This document shows, piece by piece, positions 40,431-49,401 of a DNA stretch of 64,000 nt. The stretch is from positions 38,388-102,387 of the forward strand of contig CALQJI020000007.1 of the NCBI GenBank assembly GCA_943330855.2. The letters are read 5' to 3'. Source of the DNA: Klebsiella pneumoniae (GTDB taxonomy: Bacteria > Verrucomicrobiota > Verrucomicrobiia > Limisphaerales > SXTU01). Position 1 is the stretch's first letter. Each line of letters begins with the position of its first letter. Position numbers and translations under genes: made by a program. The notes beneath the pieces are model-generated. The model was not told the DNA's origin, did no database searches, and saw only the letters and a list, made by a program, of their open reading frames with translations.

Positions 40431-40625
40431 ATGACCCAATCCCCTATCCCGGCTCAGCTTCAACTCCGCCAAGTCCGTCGCGTCCCGACCCTCGGCCTCC
40501 TGCATCTGACCGCCGTGCAGCCCTCCGATCGCACGGAGCCGCGCATGGTGATCGAGGACAATGAGCTGCTCCTCTCTCTCATGGAAATTCCGCCCGACTA
40601 TTCACGCTGTGGAATAAACGAGTAG
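40431..40625 (+). CDS. Small hypothetical protein (64 aa)
   Basis: 64 residues from ATG 40431. It has no signal peptide; the segment PRMVIEDNELLLSLMEIPPD looks like a folded amphipathic helix, and the protein ends YSRCGINE. It begins 19 bases after the previous stop on the same strand and ends 26 bases before a terminator-like stem, which supports it being a real last gene. No family recognised. Confidence 0.45.
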   Translation: MTQSPIPAQLQLRQVRRVPTLGLLHLTAVQPSDRTEPRMVIEDNELLLSLMEIPPDYSRCGINE

Positions 40626-40651
40626 CCCGTGGGGACCACCGGTCGGGGGGG

Positions 40652-40690
40652 ATCGGTCGCTGATTTACCAGCGGCCGATTCCTGCTTTTG
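40652..40690 (+). terminator. Rho-independent terminator-like stem
   Basis: ATCGGTCGCTG and CAGCGGCCGAT pair over 11 positions with one G-T, six-base loop, followed by TCCTGCTTTT. It separates the small-gene unit from the receiver-kinase operon. Confidence 0.6.
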
Positions 40691-40765
40691 CGCACAGCTC
40701 CGGCATTGTCTCCTTGCCAAGCGCGCCGGCGGTTCAGGAATAATGCAGACACGAAACGCCCCGCC

Positions 40766-41227
40766 ATGAATGCTCCCATAATGACCAAGGAAGTTATCAT
40801 CCTCATCGCCGATGACGACGACGGCCACGCCCTGCTCATCCAGCGCAATCTCACGCGCATCGGCCTGCACAACCCCTTCCAGCGCTTCGCCAACGGCCAG
40901 GAGATACTCGACTTCCTCTTTCGGCGCGGCCCCGGCCCGCACCGCGAGCCGCACGCCGCGTATCTGTTATTGCTCGACATCCGCATGCCCAAGGTGGACG
41001 GCGTGGAAGTCCTCCGCCAGACCAAGGCCGACGCCAGCCTCCGCAAGCTGCCCATTATCATGCTCACCACCACCGAGGACCCGCGTGAGGTGGCCCGCTG
41101 CCACGAGTTGGGCTGCAACAACTACATCGTCAAGCCCGTGGACTACGACAAGTTCGCCGAGACCATCAAGGCGATGGGGATGTTTATCTCGCTGGTGCTA
41201 GTGCCGGAACTCAACGCCCAACCCTGA
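40766..41227 (+). CDS. Rcp1-like single-domain response regulator
   Basis: 153 residues, receiver only. ILIADDDDGHALLIQRNLTR has the acidic triad, LLLLDIRMPKVDGVEVL the phospho-acceptor Asp, IIMLTTTEDPREV the Thr and NNYIVKPVDYDKFAETI the Lys. The long loop after the second strand (LFRRGPGPHREPH) is characteristic of receivers paired with phytochrome-like kinases. ATG 40766 is the start next to the fold; a few upstream in-frame codons are unrelated. Two bases separate it from the next gene, so it is co-translated with the hybrid kinase. Confidence 0.94.
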   Translation: MNAPIMTKEVIILIADDDDGHALLIQRNLTRIGLHNPFQRFANGQEILDFLFRRGPGPHREPHAAYLLLLDIRMPKVDGVEVLRQTKADASLRKLPIIMLTTTEDPREVARCHELGCNNYIVKPVDYDKFAETIKAMGMFISLVLVPELNAQP

Positions 41228-41229
41228 CC

Positions 41230-42678
41230 ATGCCCGCGCTGGCCCAACCCGTGACCGTCTTCGTGGTGGATGACGACCTCGGGCTGGTCCGCTTGGTCGA
41301 GCGCGCCCTCCAGCGCGCCGGTCACACCACCGCCTCCGCCACCTCCGGGCGGGACGCCATCCGCTGGCTGGGAACCCACCGGCCCACGCTGCTGTTGCTC
41401 GACCTGAAGCTCCGGGACCTCGAAGCCCCCGAACTCATCAGCCAGCTCGAAACCCTCGGGCGCACCGTCCCCTTCCTCGTCATCACCGGCCAGGGCGACG
41501 AGCGCGTGGCCGTGGACCTGATGAAGCGCGGCGCGTTGGACTACGTGGTGAAGGACACGCAGTTCCTCGACCGCCTCCCCGCCGTCGTCCAGCGCGCGCT
41601 CGCGCAAATCGAGCGCGAGCACCGGCTCGCCGCTGCGGAGCAAGCGTTGCGCTACAGCGAGGCGTTGCTCGCCACCGCCCAGCAAATCGCGCACCTCGGC
41701 GGCTACGAAATTGAACTGACCACGCCGCTCAAGGCCCGCTGGTCCAACGAGCTGTTCCGCATCCTCGGCGTGGAGCCGGGCGGGCTGGAGCCGTTGTCCG
41801 ACGACTTCTTCAACCGCTACGTCCACCCCGATGACCGCGACCTCGTGCGGGCGACGATTGAGGCCGGCATCCGCGCCCCGCACGCGTGGCAGATCGAGTA
41901 TCGCATCGTCCGTCCGGACGGCGAGGTGCGGCACCTCCAGAGCGCCAGCCAACTGGTCGTCCATGGCGGCGGGGCGCGCCGGATAGTCGGCACCATGCTC
42001 GACATCACCGAGCGCCGCCGGCTGGAGCAGGAGATTATCAACATCAGCGAACAGGAGCAGCGCCGCATCGGGCAGGACCTGCATGACGGCATCTGCCAGC
42101 AACTTGCTGGCATCGAGCTGATGAGCCAGGTGTTGGCGCAAGCCCTGGCTCCCAAGACTAAGAAACATTCAGCCCAGGCCGGGCAGATTGCCGCCCATGT
42201 GCGCGAGACCATCGCCCAGACGCGGATGCTCGCGCACGGTCTGTGCCCCGTGGTGTTGGAGTCCGAGGGCCTGATGTCCGCGCTCCAGGAGTTGGCGCAT
42301 TCGACCACTCAGATATTCGGCGTGAACTGCACCTTCCACTGCGAGCATTCCGTGCCGGTCCACAACCCCTCGACGGCCACGCACCTCTACCGCATCGCGC
42401 AGGAGGCCGTGGCCAACGCCCTCAAGCACGGCCAGGCCACGCAGATCGAAATCGGTCTCGCCGCCCAGCCCAACCGCGTCTTCCTCGCCGTGAAGGACAA
42501 CGGTTGCGGCATCCCCACCCTGCCGCCCCGCACGGGGGCGGGCCTGCGCATCATGCAATACCGCGCCGGGATGATCGGCGGCTCCGTCGTCATCCAACGC
42601 GGTGAGCCGGACGGCACGACCGTCGCCTGCTCCGTGCATCAATCCGCCCCGCCCGCCCAGCCAAAGGCCAGCCCATGA
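41230..42678 (+). CDS. Receiver-PAS-HisKA_3 hybrid sensor kinase (NarX/DegS type)
   Basis: 482 residues without membrane segments. An N-terminal receiver (VFVVDDDLGLVRLVERAL; LLLLDLKLRDLEAPEL; DYVVKDTQFL) is followed by a PAS domain (QIEYRIVRPDGEVRHLQSAS; MLDITERRR). The dimerisation/phospho-acceptor region is the HisKA_3 type, EQEQRRIGQDLHDGICQQLA, and the HATPase has LYRIAQEAVANALKHG and VKDNGCGIP. Having the receiver first suggests input from another kinase, possibly through the preceding gene. Its stop overlaps the start of the NarL-type regulator by four bases, identifying the output partner. Confidence 0.95.
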   Translation: MPALAQPVTVFVVDDDLGLVRLVERALQRAGHTTASATSGRDAIRWLGTHRPTLLLLDLKLRDLEAPELISQLETLGRTVPFLVITGQGDERVAVDLMKRGALDYVVKDTQFLDRLPAVVQRALAQIEREHRLAAAEQALRYSEALLATAQQIAHLGGYEIELTTPLKARWSNELFRILGVEPGGLEPLSDDFFNRYVHPDDRDLVRATIEAGIRAPHAWQIEYRIVRPDGEVRHLQSASQLVVHGGGARRIVGTMLDITERRRLEQEIINISEQEQRRIGQDLHDGICQQLAGIELMSQVLAQALAPKTKKHSAQAGQIAAHVRETIAQTRMLAHGLCPVVLESEGLMSALQELAHSTTQIFGVNCTFHCEHSVPVHNPSTATHLYRIAQEAVANALKHGQATQIEIGLAAQPNRVFLAVKDNGCGIPTLPPRTGAGLRIMQYRAGMIGGSVVIQRGEPDGTTVACSVHQSAPPAQPKASP

Positions 42679-43370
42679 AAACCAAGCAGCCGACCAAGCC
42701 CGCCGCGCCCAAGCCCAAGCAAATCCTCATCGTGGACGACCACCCGATGATGCGCGACGGCCTCGCCACGCTCATCACCGCCCAGCCCGACCTCGCCGTC
42801 TGTGGCCAGGCCGCCGATGCCCGCGCGGCCATGCAGGCCATCGAGGCCCGCCGGCCCGACCTCGTGCTCCTGGACATTTCCCTCCCCGGCAAGAGCGGTC
42901 TTGAAGTCATCAAGGACATACAAGCGCTCGCCCCCGGCCTCCCGGTCCTCGTCCTCTCCATGCACGACGAAACCCTCTACGCCGAGCGCGTCCTGCGCGC
43001 CGGAGCCCGTGGCTACGTGATGAAACAGGAGGGCGGCAAACGCATCATGGAGGCCATCCGCGTTGTGCTGGCGGACAAGGTTGCGGTCAGCGAGAAGATG
43101 TCCGCGCGCATCATGGACACCTTCACCGGCCACCGCACCCAGAGCGACGCCAGTCCAGTCACCGGCCTCTCGGACCGTGAGTTCGAAGTCTTCCAACTGC
43201 TGGGCCGGGGCCGGAGCACCAAGGAGATTGCCGAGCAACTTCACCTCAGCGGCAAGACCGTCGAAGTCCACCGCGTGAACATCAAGGCCAAGCTCAAGCT
43301 CGCCACCAGCCCCGAGCTTGTCCACTACGCCGTCCGCTGGGTGGAGTCGGAAGCCGGGGCGGGCCGGTGA
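42675..43370 (+). CDS. NarL/FixJ-family response regulator
   Basis: 231 residues. A receiver (ILIVDDHPMMRDGLATLI; LVLLDISLPGKSGLEV; GYVMKQEGGKRI) is joined to a LuxR-type helix-turn-helix, LSDREFEVFQLLGRGRSTKE then IAEQLHLSGKTVEVHRVNIK. It is translationally coupled to the HisKA_3 kinase and is its probable cognate DNA-binding output. Target genes are unknown. Confidence 0.96.
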   Translation: MKTKQPTKPAAPKPKQILIVDDHPMMRDGLATLITAQPDLAVCGQAADARAAMQAIEARRPDLVLLDISLPGKSGLEVIKDIQALAPGLPVLVLSMHDETLYAERVLRAGARGYVMKQEGGKRIMEAIRVVLADKVAVSEKMSARIMDTFTGHRTQSDASPVTGLSDREFEVFQLLGRGRSTKEIAEQLHLSGKTVEVHRVNIKAKLKLATSPELVHYAVRWVESEAGAGR

Positions 43371-43401
43371 CGTGCTGGCCGCTGAGGGCGGAGTCACCCA
43401 C

Positions 43402-43686
43402 TCACGCCGTGAAGCCGAAGCGGAACTTCTCCTCCTCCGGCTTGAGGCCCAGCGACGCACAGAGGTGTTTCGCCGCCAGCATCTTCGCCGCCGTCTTCAC
43501 GATGCGGTCGAACTCGTGGGCGGACAAATCCACGCCCTCGTGTTTGATGGCAAGGATGCCGGAGCCGCGCTCCAGCAACTCCTCGACGAACTCCTGACAC
43601 GCGACCGGGTCATCCGTGGTGTAGTGGTTCGTGTGCGTGTGGCGGCGGAACTGCAGGGTGTATTCGACGGTGTATTTCGGGAGCAT
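43402..43686 (-). CDS. Small conserved-looking hypothetical protein (94 aa)
   Basis: 94 residues starting at ATG 43686, preceded by AGAAAGG at the right distance for a ribosome-binding site, which decides the start. The sequence MLPKYTVEYTLQFRRHTHTN then TDDPVACQEFVEELLERG looks like a compact alpha/beta protein; it ends RFGFTA. No family recognised. Convergent with the NarL-type gene and upstream of none; the next minus-strand gene starts 355 bases upstream. Confidence 0.6.
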   Translation of the reverse strand: MLPKYTVEYTLQFRRHTHTNHYTTDDPVACQEFVEELLERGSGILAIKHEGVDLSAHEFDRIVKTAAKMLAAKHLCASLGLKPEEEKFRFGFTA

Positions 43687-43729
43687 AACGAGCCTTTCTC
43701 TGGGTTGGTTTTTATGTGACCGCGTAAAA

Positions 43730-44041
43730 CTAAACCGGGTGCAACTGCGGCGTGGCCGCCCGCACCTTGCGCACCCAACGATGGAAAATCTCCCGTGCCT
43801 CGGCATCACACTCATCAAAGGCACCGGCCTCCGTGACCGTCTCGTTCGCCGGTAGCCAGTCCGCACGAAAGTGGCGCTCCTTCACGAGCAGTCCAGCGGG
43901 GCGTAGGAATGAGGCCAGCTTAACCACCAGGCGACCGGCGGCTTCATCGTAGCTCGCGTCCGCCGAGGCGCAGACTTCGCAAGCTCCCTCCGGCACTGCC
44001 ACCGTGCCCAGCACCACGCTCCGGTCGATGACGCGTTTCAT
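43730..44041 (-). CDS. Hypothetical protein (103 aa)
   Basis: 103 residues from ATG 44041. No membrane segment or signal peptide. Contains CEVCASADASYDEAAGRLVV and a charged C-terminal half (HRWVRKVRAA). No family recognised. Lies between the ICMT-like gene and the 94-residue gene on the same strand; the frame runs further upstream without a better start. Confidence 0.5.
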   Translation of the reverse strand: MKRVIDRSVVLGTVAVPEGACEVCASADASYDEAAGRLVVKLASFLRPAGLLVKERHFRADWLPANETVTEAGAFDECDAEAREIFHRWVRKVRAATPQLHPV

Positions 44042-44118
44042 ATGCAGCGAGACGATGCTTTGCGCGACGCCGGGCGGCTCGCCGGGGCTTGGGAATGACT
44101 GGCCGAATCTTGTCCTCG

Positions 44119-44586
44119 CTACCGCCCCCAAGGGATAAACCGATTCACGCGTTGCTCGTAAGTGCGGTAATCAGGGTAGCGCGTGCGCAACCACTGTTCC
44201 TCCCGCGTGGCCTTGCCGTGGAGCAGGAGCGTGAGCGCGCTGGCCGCAACCAAGCCCGGGCCGCTCGCCCAGCCCAATGCCCAGCCGAACGAGACGAACA
44301 TCAGGCTGCTGTAGAGCGGATGGCGCACCCGCGCGTAGATGCCGCTCTGGACCAACGCCGCCTCGGCCAGCGGCTGGGGATAGGGCGTGCGGTTCCGCCC
44401 GAGCGCCCGCACGCCGGCGAGGCCGAGCCAACCGCCGATGCCGAAGAGCACGATGCCAGCGGCAGTGATGCCTACGTTGTCCCACTGCCCCCGAAAGAGC
44501 GGGGCCAGCAGCAGTGCCCCGAATATGAGGCCGCTTTGTGCCACCAGCCACAGGCCGCCGCGTTGAATGAAGCCACGGTCACTCAT
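44119..44586 (-). CDS. Isoprenylcysteine methyltransferase-like membrane protein
   Basis: 155 residues with about four membrane helices (AQSGLIFGALLLAPLF; VGITAAGIVLFGIGGWLGL; LMFVSFGWALGW; GLVAASALTLLLH). The family signature GIYARVRHPLYSSLMF followed later by a Glu-Glu pair and YPDYRTYEQRVNRFIP marks the ICMT/PEMT-type SAM-dependent methyltransferase fold. Bacterial members have diverse or unknown substrates. Confidence 0.85.
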   Translation of the reverse strand: MSDRGFIQRGGLWLVAQSGLIFGALLLAPLFRGQWDNVGITAAGIVLFGIGGWLGLAGVRALGRNRTPYPQPLAEAALVQSGIYARVRHPLYSSLMFVSFGWALGWASGPGLVAASALTLLLHGKATREEQWLRTRYPDYRTYEQRVNRFIPWGR

Positions 44587-44885
44587 GAAAGATTAGTTTC
44601 GGACACAGGTTTTAACCAAACGCCAGCCGCACTGCCACGCCGAACGCTCGTGCGCCGCGCGCAACGCCGATTGGCAAACTGTGGGTGCCCGAACAGGCAA
44701 GCAAGTGACGCACGCGATGCCAGGTTGACGCCCAAACAAATGCTGCTCACAAAGTGACAACTCACGGTGAGCCGCTTTCACGGTCGGTCACGAGCGTGTG
44801 CGCATGAAACTCGCCGCCTTGCTCGGTGTGAAATTCAAGCGCGAGCCGTGAGGCCAGTTTGCGCGCTCCAATCATCCCCTAGCGC

Positions 44886-46166
44886 ATGAGTGATTCCACC
44901 CGCCTGCCGCCCCAGATGGGCGACCCGCCAGTGTCAGGACGCTGCCCACGCCGGGTTGGCAGAGTGGCGGGGGCTACCACGCAACCGGTTGGCCGCTGGA
45001 TACGTCTCGCTGACCTCCCGCGCGAGCCGTTGCGGCTGTTCTTCCCCGCCGCCACGCTGGCGGGACTCATCGGCGTCGGGCTGTGGCCGGTCATGCTGCT
45101 GGGCTGGACGGAGAATTATCCCGGGCCCAGCCACGCGCGCCTCATGGTGCAAGGGTTCTTCGGCGGGTTCGTCATCGGCTTCATGGGCACCGCCATGCCG
45201 CGACTGGTGGAAGCCCCGCCGCTCTCGGCGCGCGCGGTCGGCTCACTGCTGGCGTTGTTTTTCGGCAACGTCATCGCAAACACCCTCGGGCTGAACCCGC
45301 TTGCGGACGGAATCTTCGCGGGCGAACTCGCGCTCCTGTTCAGCCTGCTCAAACGCCGCTGCCACTCCAGCCGCGCCCTGCCGCCGCCGAGCTTCGTGCT
45401 CGTGGGGCTTGCGTTCGCCAGCGCGCTGGCCGGCACCGCGCTGCACCTGGCAGGACGCTGCTGGCCGTTGAGTGAACCGCTGGAGTTGCTGGCCCGGCTG
45501 TTGAGTTACCACGCGTTCGTGCTGCTGTGTGTGCTCGGAGCCGGGGGATTCCTCCTGCCGCGCTTCCTGGGTCTGGGCGTGCGGCGCAAGTTCCCCGAGT
45601 CCGACGGCCCGTCGCCCGAGTGGAAGCGCGCCGCCCGTGTCGCCAAGGCTGCGGGCGCATTCATCCTTCTCACCTACGCGTGGGAGGCTGCCGGATGGAA
45701 TCGCCTCGCCGGCACCGCGCGCGCCGCTGCGTGCATCGCCTATCTCGCCTGCGAAATGCCGGTGGAGCGGCTGCGCTGGAACTGGCGCGGCGTGCAATGG
45801 CAGCTCCTTGTGGGACTCGGGTGCATCCCGCTGGGCGTGTTCGCCGCCGGCTGGTTTCCCGCAACCCGCCTGTCGCTGTTGCATCTCGAACTCGTCGGCG
45901 GGTTAGCGCTCATCACCACGGGGATTGCGACGCAAGTGGTCTTCGGCCACACCGGCGCGCGCAGCCGGCTCGAACGCTTCCACCCGTGGCTGTCCGCTGC
46001 CGCCGTGCTGATGCTGCTCGGACTGGCTTCGCGTATCTCCGGCGACTTCCTCCCTGCGATCCAAACGACCCACTACCTCTACGGAGCGGCGTGCTGGATG
46101 GCTGGCTTGATCGTGTGGGCGGCGTGCGTCCTGCCGCGCGTGCTGCGGCCGGACCCCGAAGCTTGA
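44886..46166 (+). CDS. NnrS-family membrane protein
   Basis: 426 residues, about twelve hydrophobic segments. HARLMVQGFFGGFVIGFMGT after an LFFPAATLAGLIGVG start matches NnrS, a haem- and copper-containing membrane protein that relieves nitric oxide stress in several bacteria. Conserved histidines in the helices (for example SYHAFVLLCVLGAGGFLLPR and TTHYLYGAACWMAG) may be metal ligands. It heads a plus-strand run with a monohaem protein, a DUF2231-cytochrome and a truncated haemoglobin, which fits an NO or low-oxygen theme. Confidence 0.88.
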   Translation: MSDSTRLPPQMGDPPVSGRCPRRVGRVAGATTQPVGRWIRLADLPREPLRLFFPAATLAGLIGVGLWPVMLLGWTENYPGPSHARLMVQGFFGGFVIGFMGTAMPRLVEAPPLSARAVGSLLALFFGNVIANTLGLNPLADGIFAGELALLFSLLKRRCHSSRALPPPSFVLVGLAFASALAGTALHLAGRCWPLSEPLELLARLLSYHAFVLLCVLGAGGFLLPRFLGLGVRRKFPESDGPSPEWKRAARVAKAAGAFILLTYAWEAAGWNRLAGTARAAACIAYLACEMPVERLRWNWRGVQWQLLVGLGCIPLGVFAAGWFPATRLSLLHLELVGGLALITTGIATQVVFGHTGARSRLERFHPWLSAAAVLMLLGLASRISGDFLPAIQTTHYLYGAACWMAGLIVWAACVLPRVLRPDPEA

Positions 46167-46281
46167 AACGGACTTTCAGCCACGCTGCTGTTCCTCTGCC
46201 GCACCCCACGCGAGCAATAAACGGTGAGCCTTCATCAAGCGGCGTGGGGGCACCATCCCACAACCGCGGTCAGACTCACAC

Positions 46282-47607
46282 ATGAACGTGCTCAGCCATT
46301 CAATCTCAACCTCGACCTTGCCGCCAGCAGCGTGGCGCAGGGCGGTCAACGGCCTTTCGGCGGGGGTGGTGGTCGTGCTCACGGCGCTGCTGCCAGCAAC
46401 TTTTCTGGCGGCGGCGGAACTAGGCGAAAAGCTGCGGCCCGCCGCAGGCACGGATTTGACGAGTTACAACTCCACCGCGGCCAGCGGCACCGTCGAGGCG
46501 TTACACGTCCGAATGGAACGGAACGAGGCTCGGCTCGAGTTCTCGCCGCCCCAAGGCTACCTGCCAGCGTTACTCCGCGAATTGAAAGTGCCGGCGACTT
46601 CCCAGTTGCTCGTCGCCTCGAAGACCTCGCCCAACAAGCATTACATCTCGCCGAAGAATCCTCGCGCGCTCTACTTCAACGACTCCGTCGCCCTGGCTTA
46701 CGTGCCGGGCGCAGAGCTAATCGAAGTCGCCGCCGCCGACCCGAAGCTCGGCGTCGTCTTCTACACTCTCGAACAGAAGCCGGCGGCCCGTCCGCAGCTT
46801 CGGCGTGACGACCGGTGCCTCGAATGCCACGCGTCCTCCAAGACCCTGGACGCGCCCGGCTGGCTCGTGCGCTCCTTTCTCACGCACGCCGACGGGGACG
46901 TGGATATTCTCAGCGGCTTGATGGTGACGCATCGCACGCCCATCGCGGAGCGTTGGGGCGGTTACTACGTCACGGGCGACACCGGCGGGCAACGGCATCG
47001 GGGAAACTTGTTTGGTGCGGATGCTTTCGCGCGCTACGAGAAGGGCAGCCACGCCGCCGCGAGCCTGACGGACCTGAAGCCCTTCCTCGACACGGACAAA
47101 TTTCCGGTGCCCTCCAGTGACGTCGTCGCGTTGCTCGTGCTCGAACATCAGGTTCACCTGCTGAATTTGTTGACGCGCCTGCGCCTCGACACCGAGGCGT
47201 TGGGAGAGACTGAGAGCTTGGAGCGAGCGCGTCCGTCGAGCGAAGCGGTGTTGAAGTATCTGCTCTTCATCGGCGAGGCCCCGCTCGCCGCGCCGGTGCG
47301 GGGTTCCTCCGACTTCGTGCGCCAGTTCGAGGCGCTCGGGCCGGCTGACTCCCAAGGTCGCTCGCTGCGGCAGTTTGATTTGCGGACACGGCTCTTCAAA
47401 TACCCGTGCAGCTTCATGGTGTATTCGCCGAGCTTCGAAACGCTGCCGTTGCGCGCTCGGCGACAGCTCTATCGCCGACTGTGGGAGGTGCTCGCGGGCG
47501 AGGATGTGTCCGGCGAATACAAGTCCCTCACGGCGGAGACGCGCGCCACCATCCGCGCCATTCTGGTTCAGACCAAGACTGACCTCCCTGCCGTTTGGCG
47601 ACTTTGA
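46282..47607 (+). CDS. Secreted monohaem protein of unknown function, paralogue 1
   Basis: 441 residues with an N-terminal hydrophobic export segment (VVVVLTALLPATFLAAA). One c-type haem site, RCLECHASSKTLDAPG, lies mid-protein. Many segments match the gene at 52783: NPRALYFNDSVALAYVPGAE, GVVFYTLEQ, RWGGYYVTGDTGGQ.HRGNLFG-type sequence, and LRTRLFKYPCSFMVYS. The family has no function I know of; strict conservation around the haem and the RWGG and FKYPCSF motifs suggests an enzyme or redox sensor in the periplasm. Neighbours are NnrS and a DUF2231-cytochrome fusion. Confidence 0.8.
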   Translation: MNVLSHSISTSTLPPAAWRRAVNGLSAGVVVVLTALLPATFLAAAELGEKLRPAAGTDLTSYNSTAASGTVEALHVRMERNEARLEFSPPQGYLPALLRELKVPATSQLLVASKTSPNKHYISPKNPRALYFNDSVALAYVPGAELIEVAAADPKLGVVFYTLEQKPAARPQLRRDDRCLECHASSKTLDAPGWLVRSFLTHADGDVDILSGLMVTHRTPIAERWGGYYVTGDTGGQRHRGNLFGADAFARYEKGSHAAASLTDLKPFLDTDKFPVPSSDVVALLVLEHQVHLLNLLTRLRLDTEALGETESLERARPSSEAVLKYLLFIGEAPLAAPVRGSSDFVRQFEALGPADSQGRSLRQFDLRTRLFKYPCSFMVYSPSFETLPLRARRQLYRRLWEVLAGEDVSGEYKSLTAETRATIRAILVQTKTDLPAVWRL

Positions 47608-47625
47608 GTAACCCGAGGAGACCTT

Positions 47626-48567
47626 ATGACAACGACCCTAGCCGGTATCCTGAGCCTGCTGTTCATTTCCTTGGCCAGCGCCGCAGCGGCGGACAGCGCG
47701 CCCGGAGTCGGGCCCAAGATTTTCCAATGGCGACCTTTCCTCGCGCCCTTTCACGCAGTGGTGCTGCACTTCCCCATCGGATTCCTGACGATGGCGGGGA
47801 TTCTCGAAATCTACCGCGTGTTCCGTCCGAGCGCGGAGTTGCGGCGCGTAACCGTGTTGGTGCTGTGGCTTGGGTTGCTCACGGGAATGGTCGCCGTCTT
47901 TTTCGGCCTCATGCGCGCGGGCAGCGGCGGCTACGAACCAAAGGCACTGGAATTGCACCGGCTCTATGGCATCGCCGTGCCGATCGTCACGGCGGCGGCC
48001 CTCGCGCTGCAATGGCTCGCCTACCGTGATGAAGCGGCGCGCGGCTGGACGCGTGCTTATCGGGGGTTGCTCGCGGGCACCTTGGCGTTGGTGGGGGTGG
48101 CCGGACACCAAGGTGGCAACCTCACGCACGGCTCTAGGTATCTGGTCGAAAACGCGCCGGAGTTCGTGCGCGACCTGCTGGAGGACGAGCCTGCGGCTGC
48201 GGCTGCAGTCAACACTGCGGCACTCGACGCGCACCAACGCAACTTCTTGGACAAGGTGCAGCCCTTGCTTAAAGCCAAGTGCCTCAAATGCCACGGCCCC
48301 GAGAAGCAGAAAGGCGGCTACCGGCTGGACACACCGGAACTTGCTCTCAAAGCGGGCGAAAGCGGCAAGCTGCCCATCAAGCCCGGCGACCCGCTCGGCA
48401 GCCACTTGGTGCGCCTCATTCTCCTGCCTCCGCAACACGACGACGTCATGCCGCCCGAAGGCAAAGAGCCGCTGGCCCTGGATGAAATCATGACGCTGCT
48501 GGACTGGATTCGGAACGGAGCGGTGGTGCCCTCCGGGGCAACGAATCGGAGCCCCGCAGTTCCTTGA
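47626..48567 (+). CDS. DUF2231 membrane domain fused to a Planctomycete-type cytochrome c domain
   Basis: 313 residues. After an N-terminal signal-like helix, about four membrane segments form a DUF2231 domain (HAVVLHFPIGFLTMAGILEI; LGLLTGMVAVFFGLM; ALELHRLYGIAVPIVTAAAL). Residues ~200-305 are a PSC-type cytochrome c domain: VQPLLKAKCLKCHGPEKQKG, a DVMPP methionine motif and LLDWIRNGA. It would present a periplasmic haem on a membrane anchor. Starts 18 bases after the monohaem gene, so one operon. Confidence 0.85.
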   Translation: MTTTLAGILSLLFISLASAAAADSAPGVGPKIFQWRPFLAPFHAVVLHFPIGFLTMAGILEIYRVFRPSAELRRVTVLVLWLGLLTGMVAVFFGLMRAGSGGYEPKALELHRLYGIAVPIVTAAALALQWLAYRDEAARGWTRAYRGLLAGTLALVGVAGHQGGNLTHGSRYLVENAPEFVRDLLEDEPAAAAAVNTAALDAHQRNFLDKVQPLLKAKCLKCHGPEKQKGGYRLDTPELALKAGESGKLPIKPGDPLGSHLVRLILLPPQHDDVMPPEGKEPLALDEIMTLLDWIRNGAVVPSGATNRSPAVP

Positions 48568-48744
48568 GCACCGTCCGCGATGATAAGCCCCGAGAGTGCG
48601 TGCGGGACGTAGCACGGGACAAACGACGGGCACGTTCGGACAAGCAACGCGCAGCGCATGGAGAACGCGATTTCGCAGGCTGGTCCTGCGTTGAAGGCTG
48701 CCGCCACAAACGGGGGCCGCTCCTAACCGAAAACTAAACTGACT

Positions 48745-49323
48745 ATGACCAAGCTCCTACTGACCTGTTTGCTCACCCTCACTCTCGGCGCGTTTGCAGC
48801 CGGGCCGGTCGCCCCGAAGGCCGCCGCCGCCGAGCCGGTTTGCGCGGTGGACGGCAAGCCGCTGAAGGCCGGCCTCACAACCAGCTATGAGGGACGGACG
48901 TATTCGTTTTGTCGCGAGGAGTGCCAGACGGCGTTCGTGACCAAGGTGAACGCGAGTATTTACCACCAGCTCGGCGGGCAGCCAGCGATGGATGCGGCCA
49001 TCGAAATCTTCTACAAGAAGGTGCTGGCCGACGTGCGCATCAAACACTTCTTCGAGGACATCAACATGAACGCGCAACGGCGGAAGCAGAAGGCCTTCCT
49101 CTCGGCGGCGTTCGGTTCGCCCGTGAGGTGGGAGGGGCGGGATATGCGGACGGCACATGCGAATCTTCCCGGGCTGAACGACACGCATTTCAACGCGGTG
49201 GCGGAGAATCTGAAGGCCACGCTCGGCGAGCTGAAAGTGAAGCCTGCGTTGATTGACCAAATCATGACCCTCGCGGGGAGCTTGCGAAACGACGTGCTGA
49301 ACCGGAAGCCAGTCGCGAAGTAG
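48745..49323 (+). CDS. Exported YHS-domain plus group 1 truncated haemoglobin fusion
   Basis: 192 residues. A signal peptide (LLLTCLLTLTLGAFAA) precedes a YHS/TRASH-like metal-binding segment, PVCAVDGKPLKAGLTTSYEG followed by SFCREECQTAFV. Residues ~72-185 are a truncated haemoglobin: YHQLGGQPAMDAAIEIFYKK with the Phe-Tyr pair at B9/B10, and MRTAHANLPGLNDTHFNAV containing the proximal His region. Haemoglobin with Tyr B10 usually binds O2 or detoxifies NO; export with a YHS domain is unusual. Same strand as NnrS and the haem proteins upstream. Confidence 0.85.
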   Translation: MTKLLLTCLLTLTLGAFAAGPVAPKAAAAEPVCAVDGKPLKAGLTTSYEGRTYSFCREECQTAFVTKVNASIYHQLGGQPAMDAAIEIFYKKVLADVRIKHFFEDINMNAQRRKQKAFLSAAFGSPVRWEGRDMRTAHANLPGLNDTHFNAVAENLKATLGELKVKPALIDQIMTLAGSLRNDVLNRKPVAK

Positions 49324-49401
49324 CTGACCTCCGCTCACCGGTTGAGGCCGCTGTAACGAGCCGTCTGCTTGCCGGTCTCGGGCCGGCGGTTGCCACCGAC
49401 T

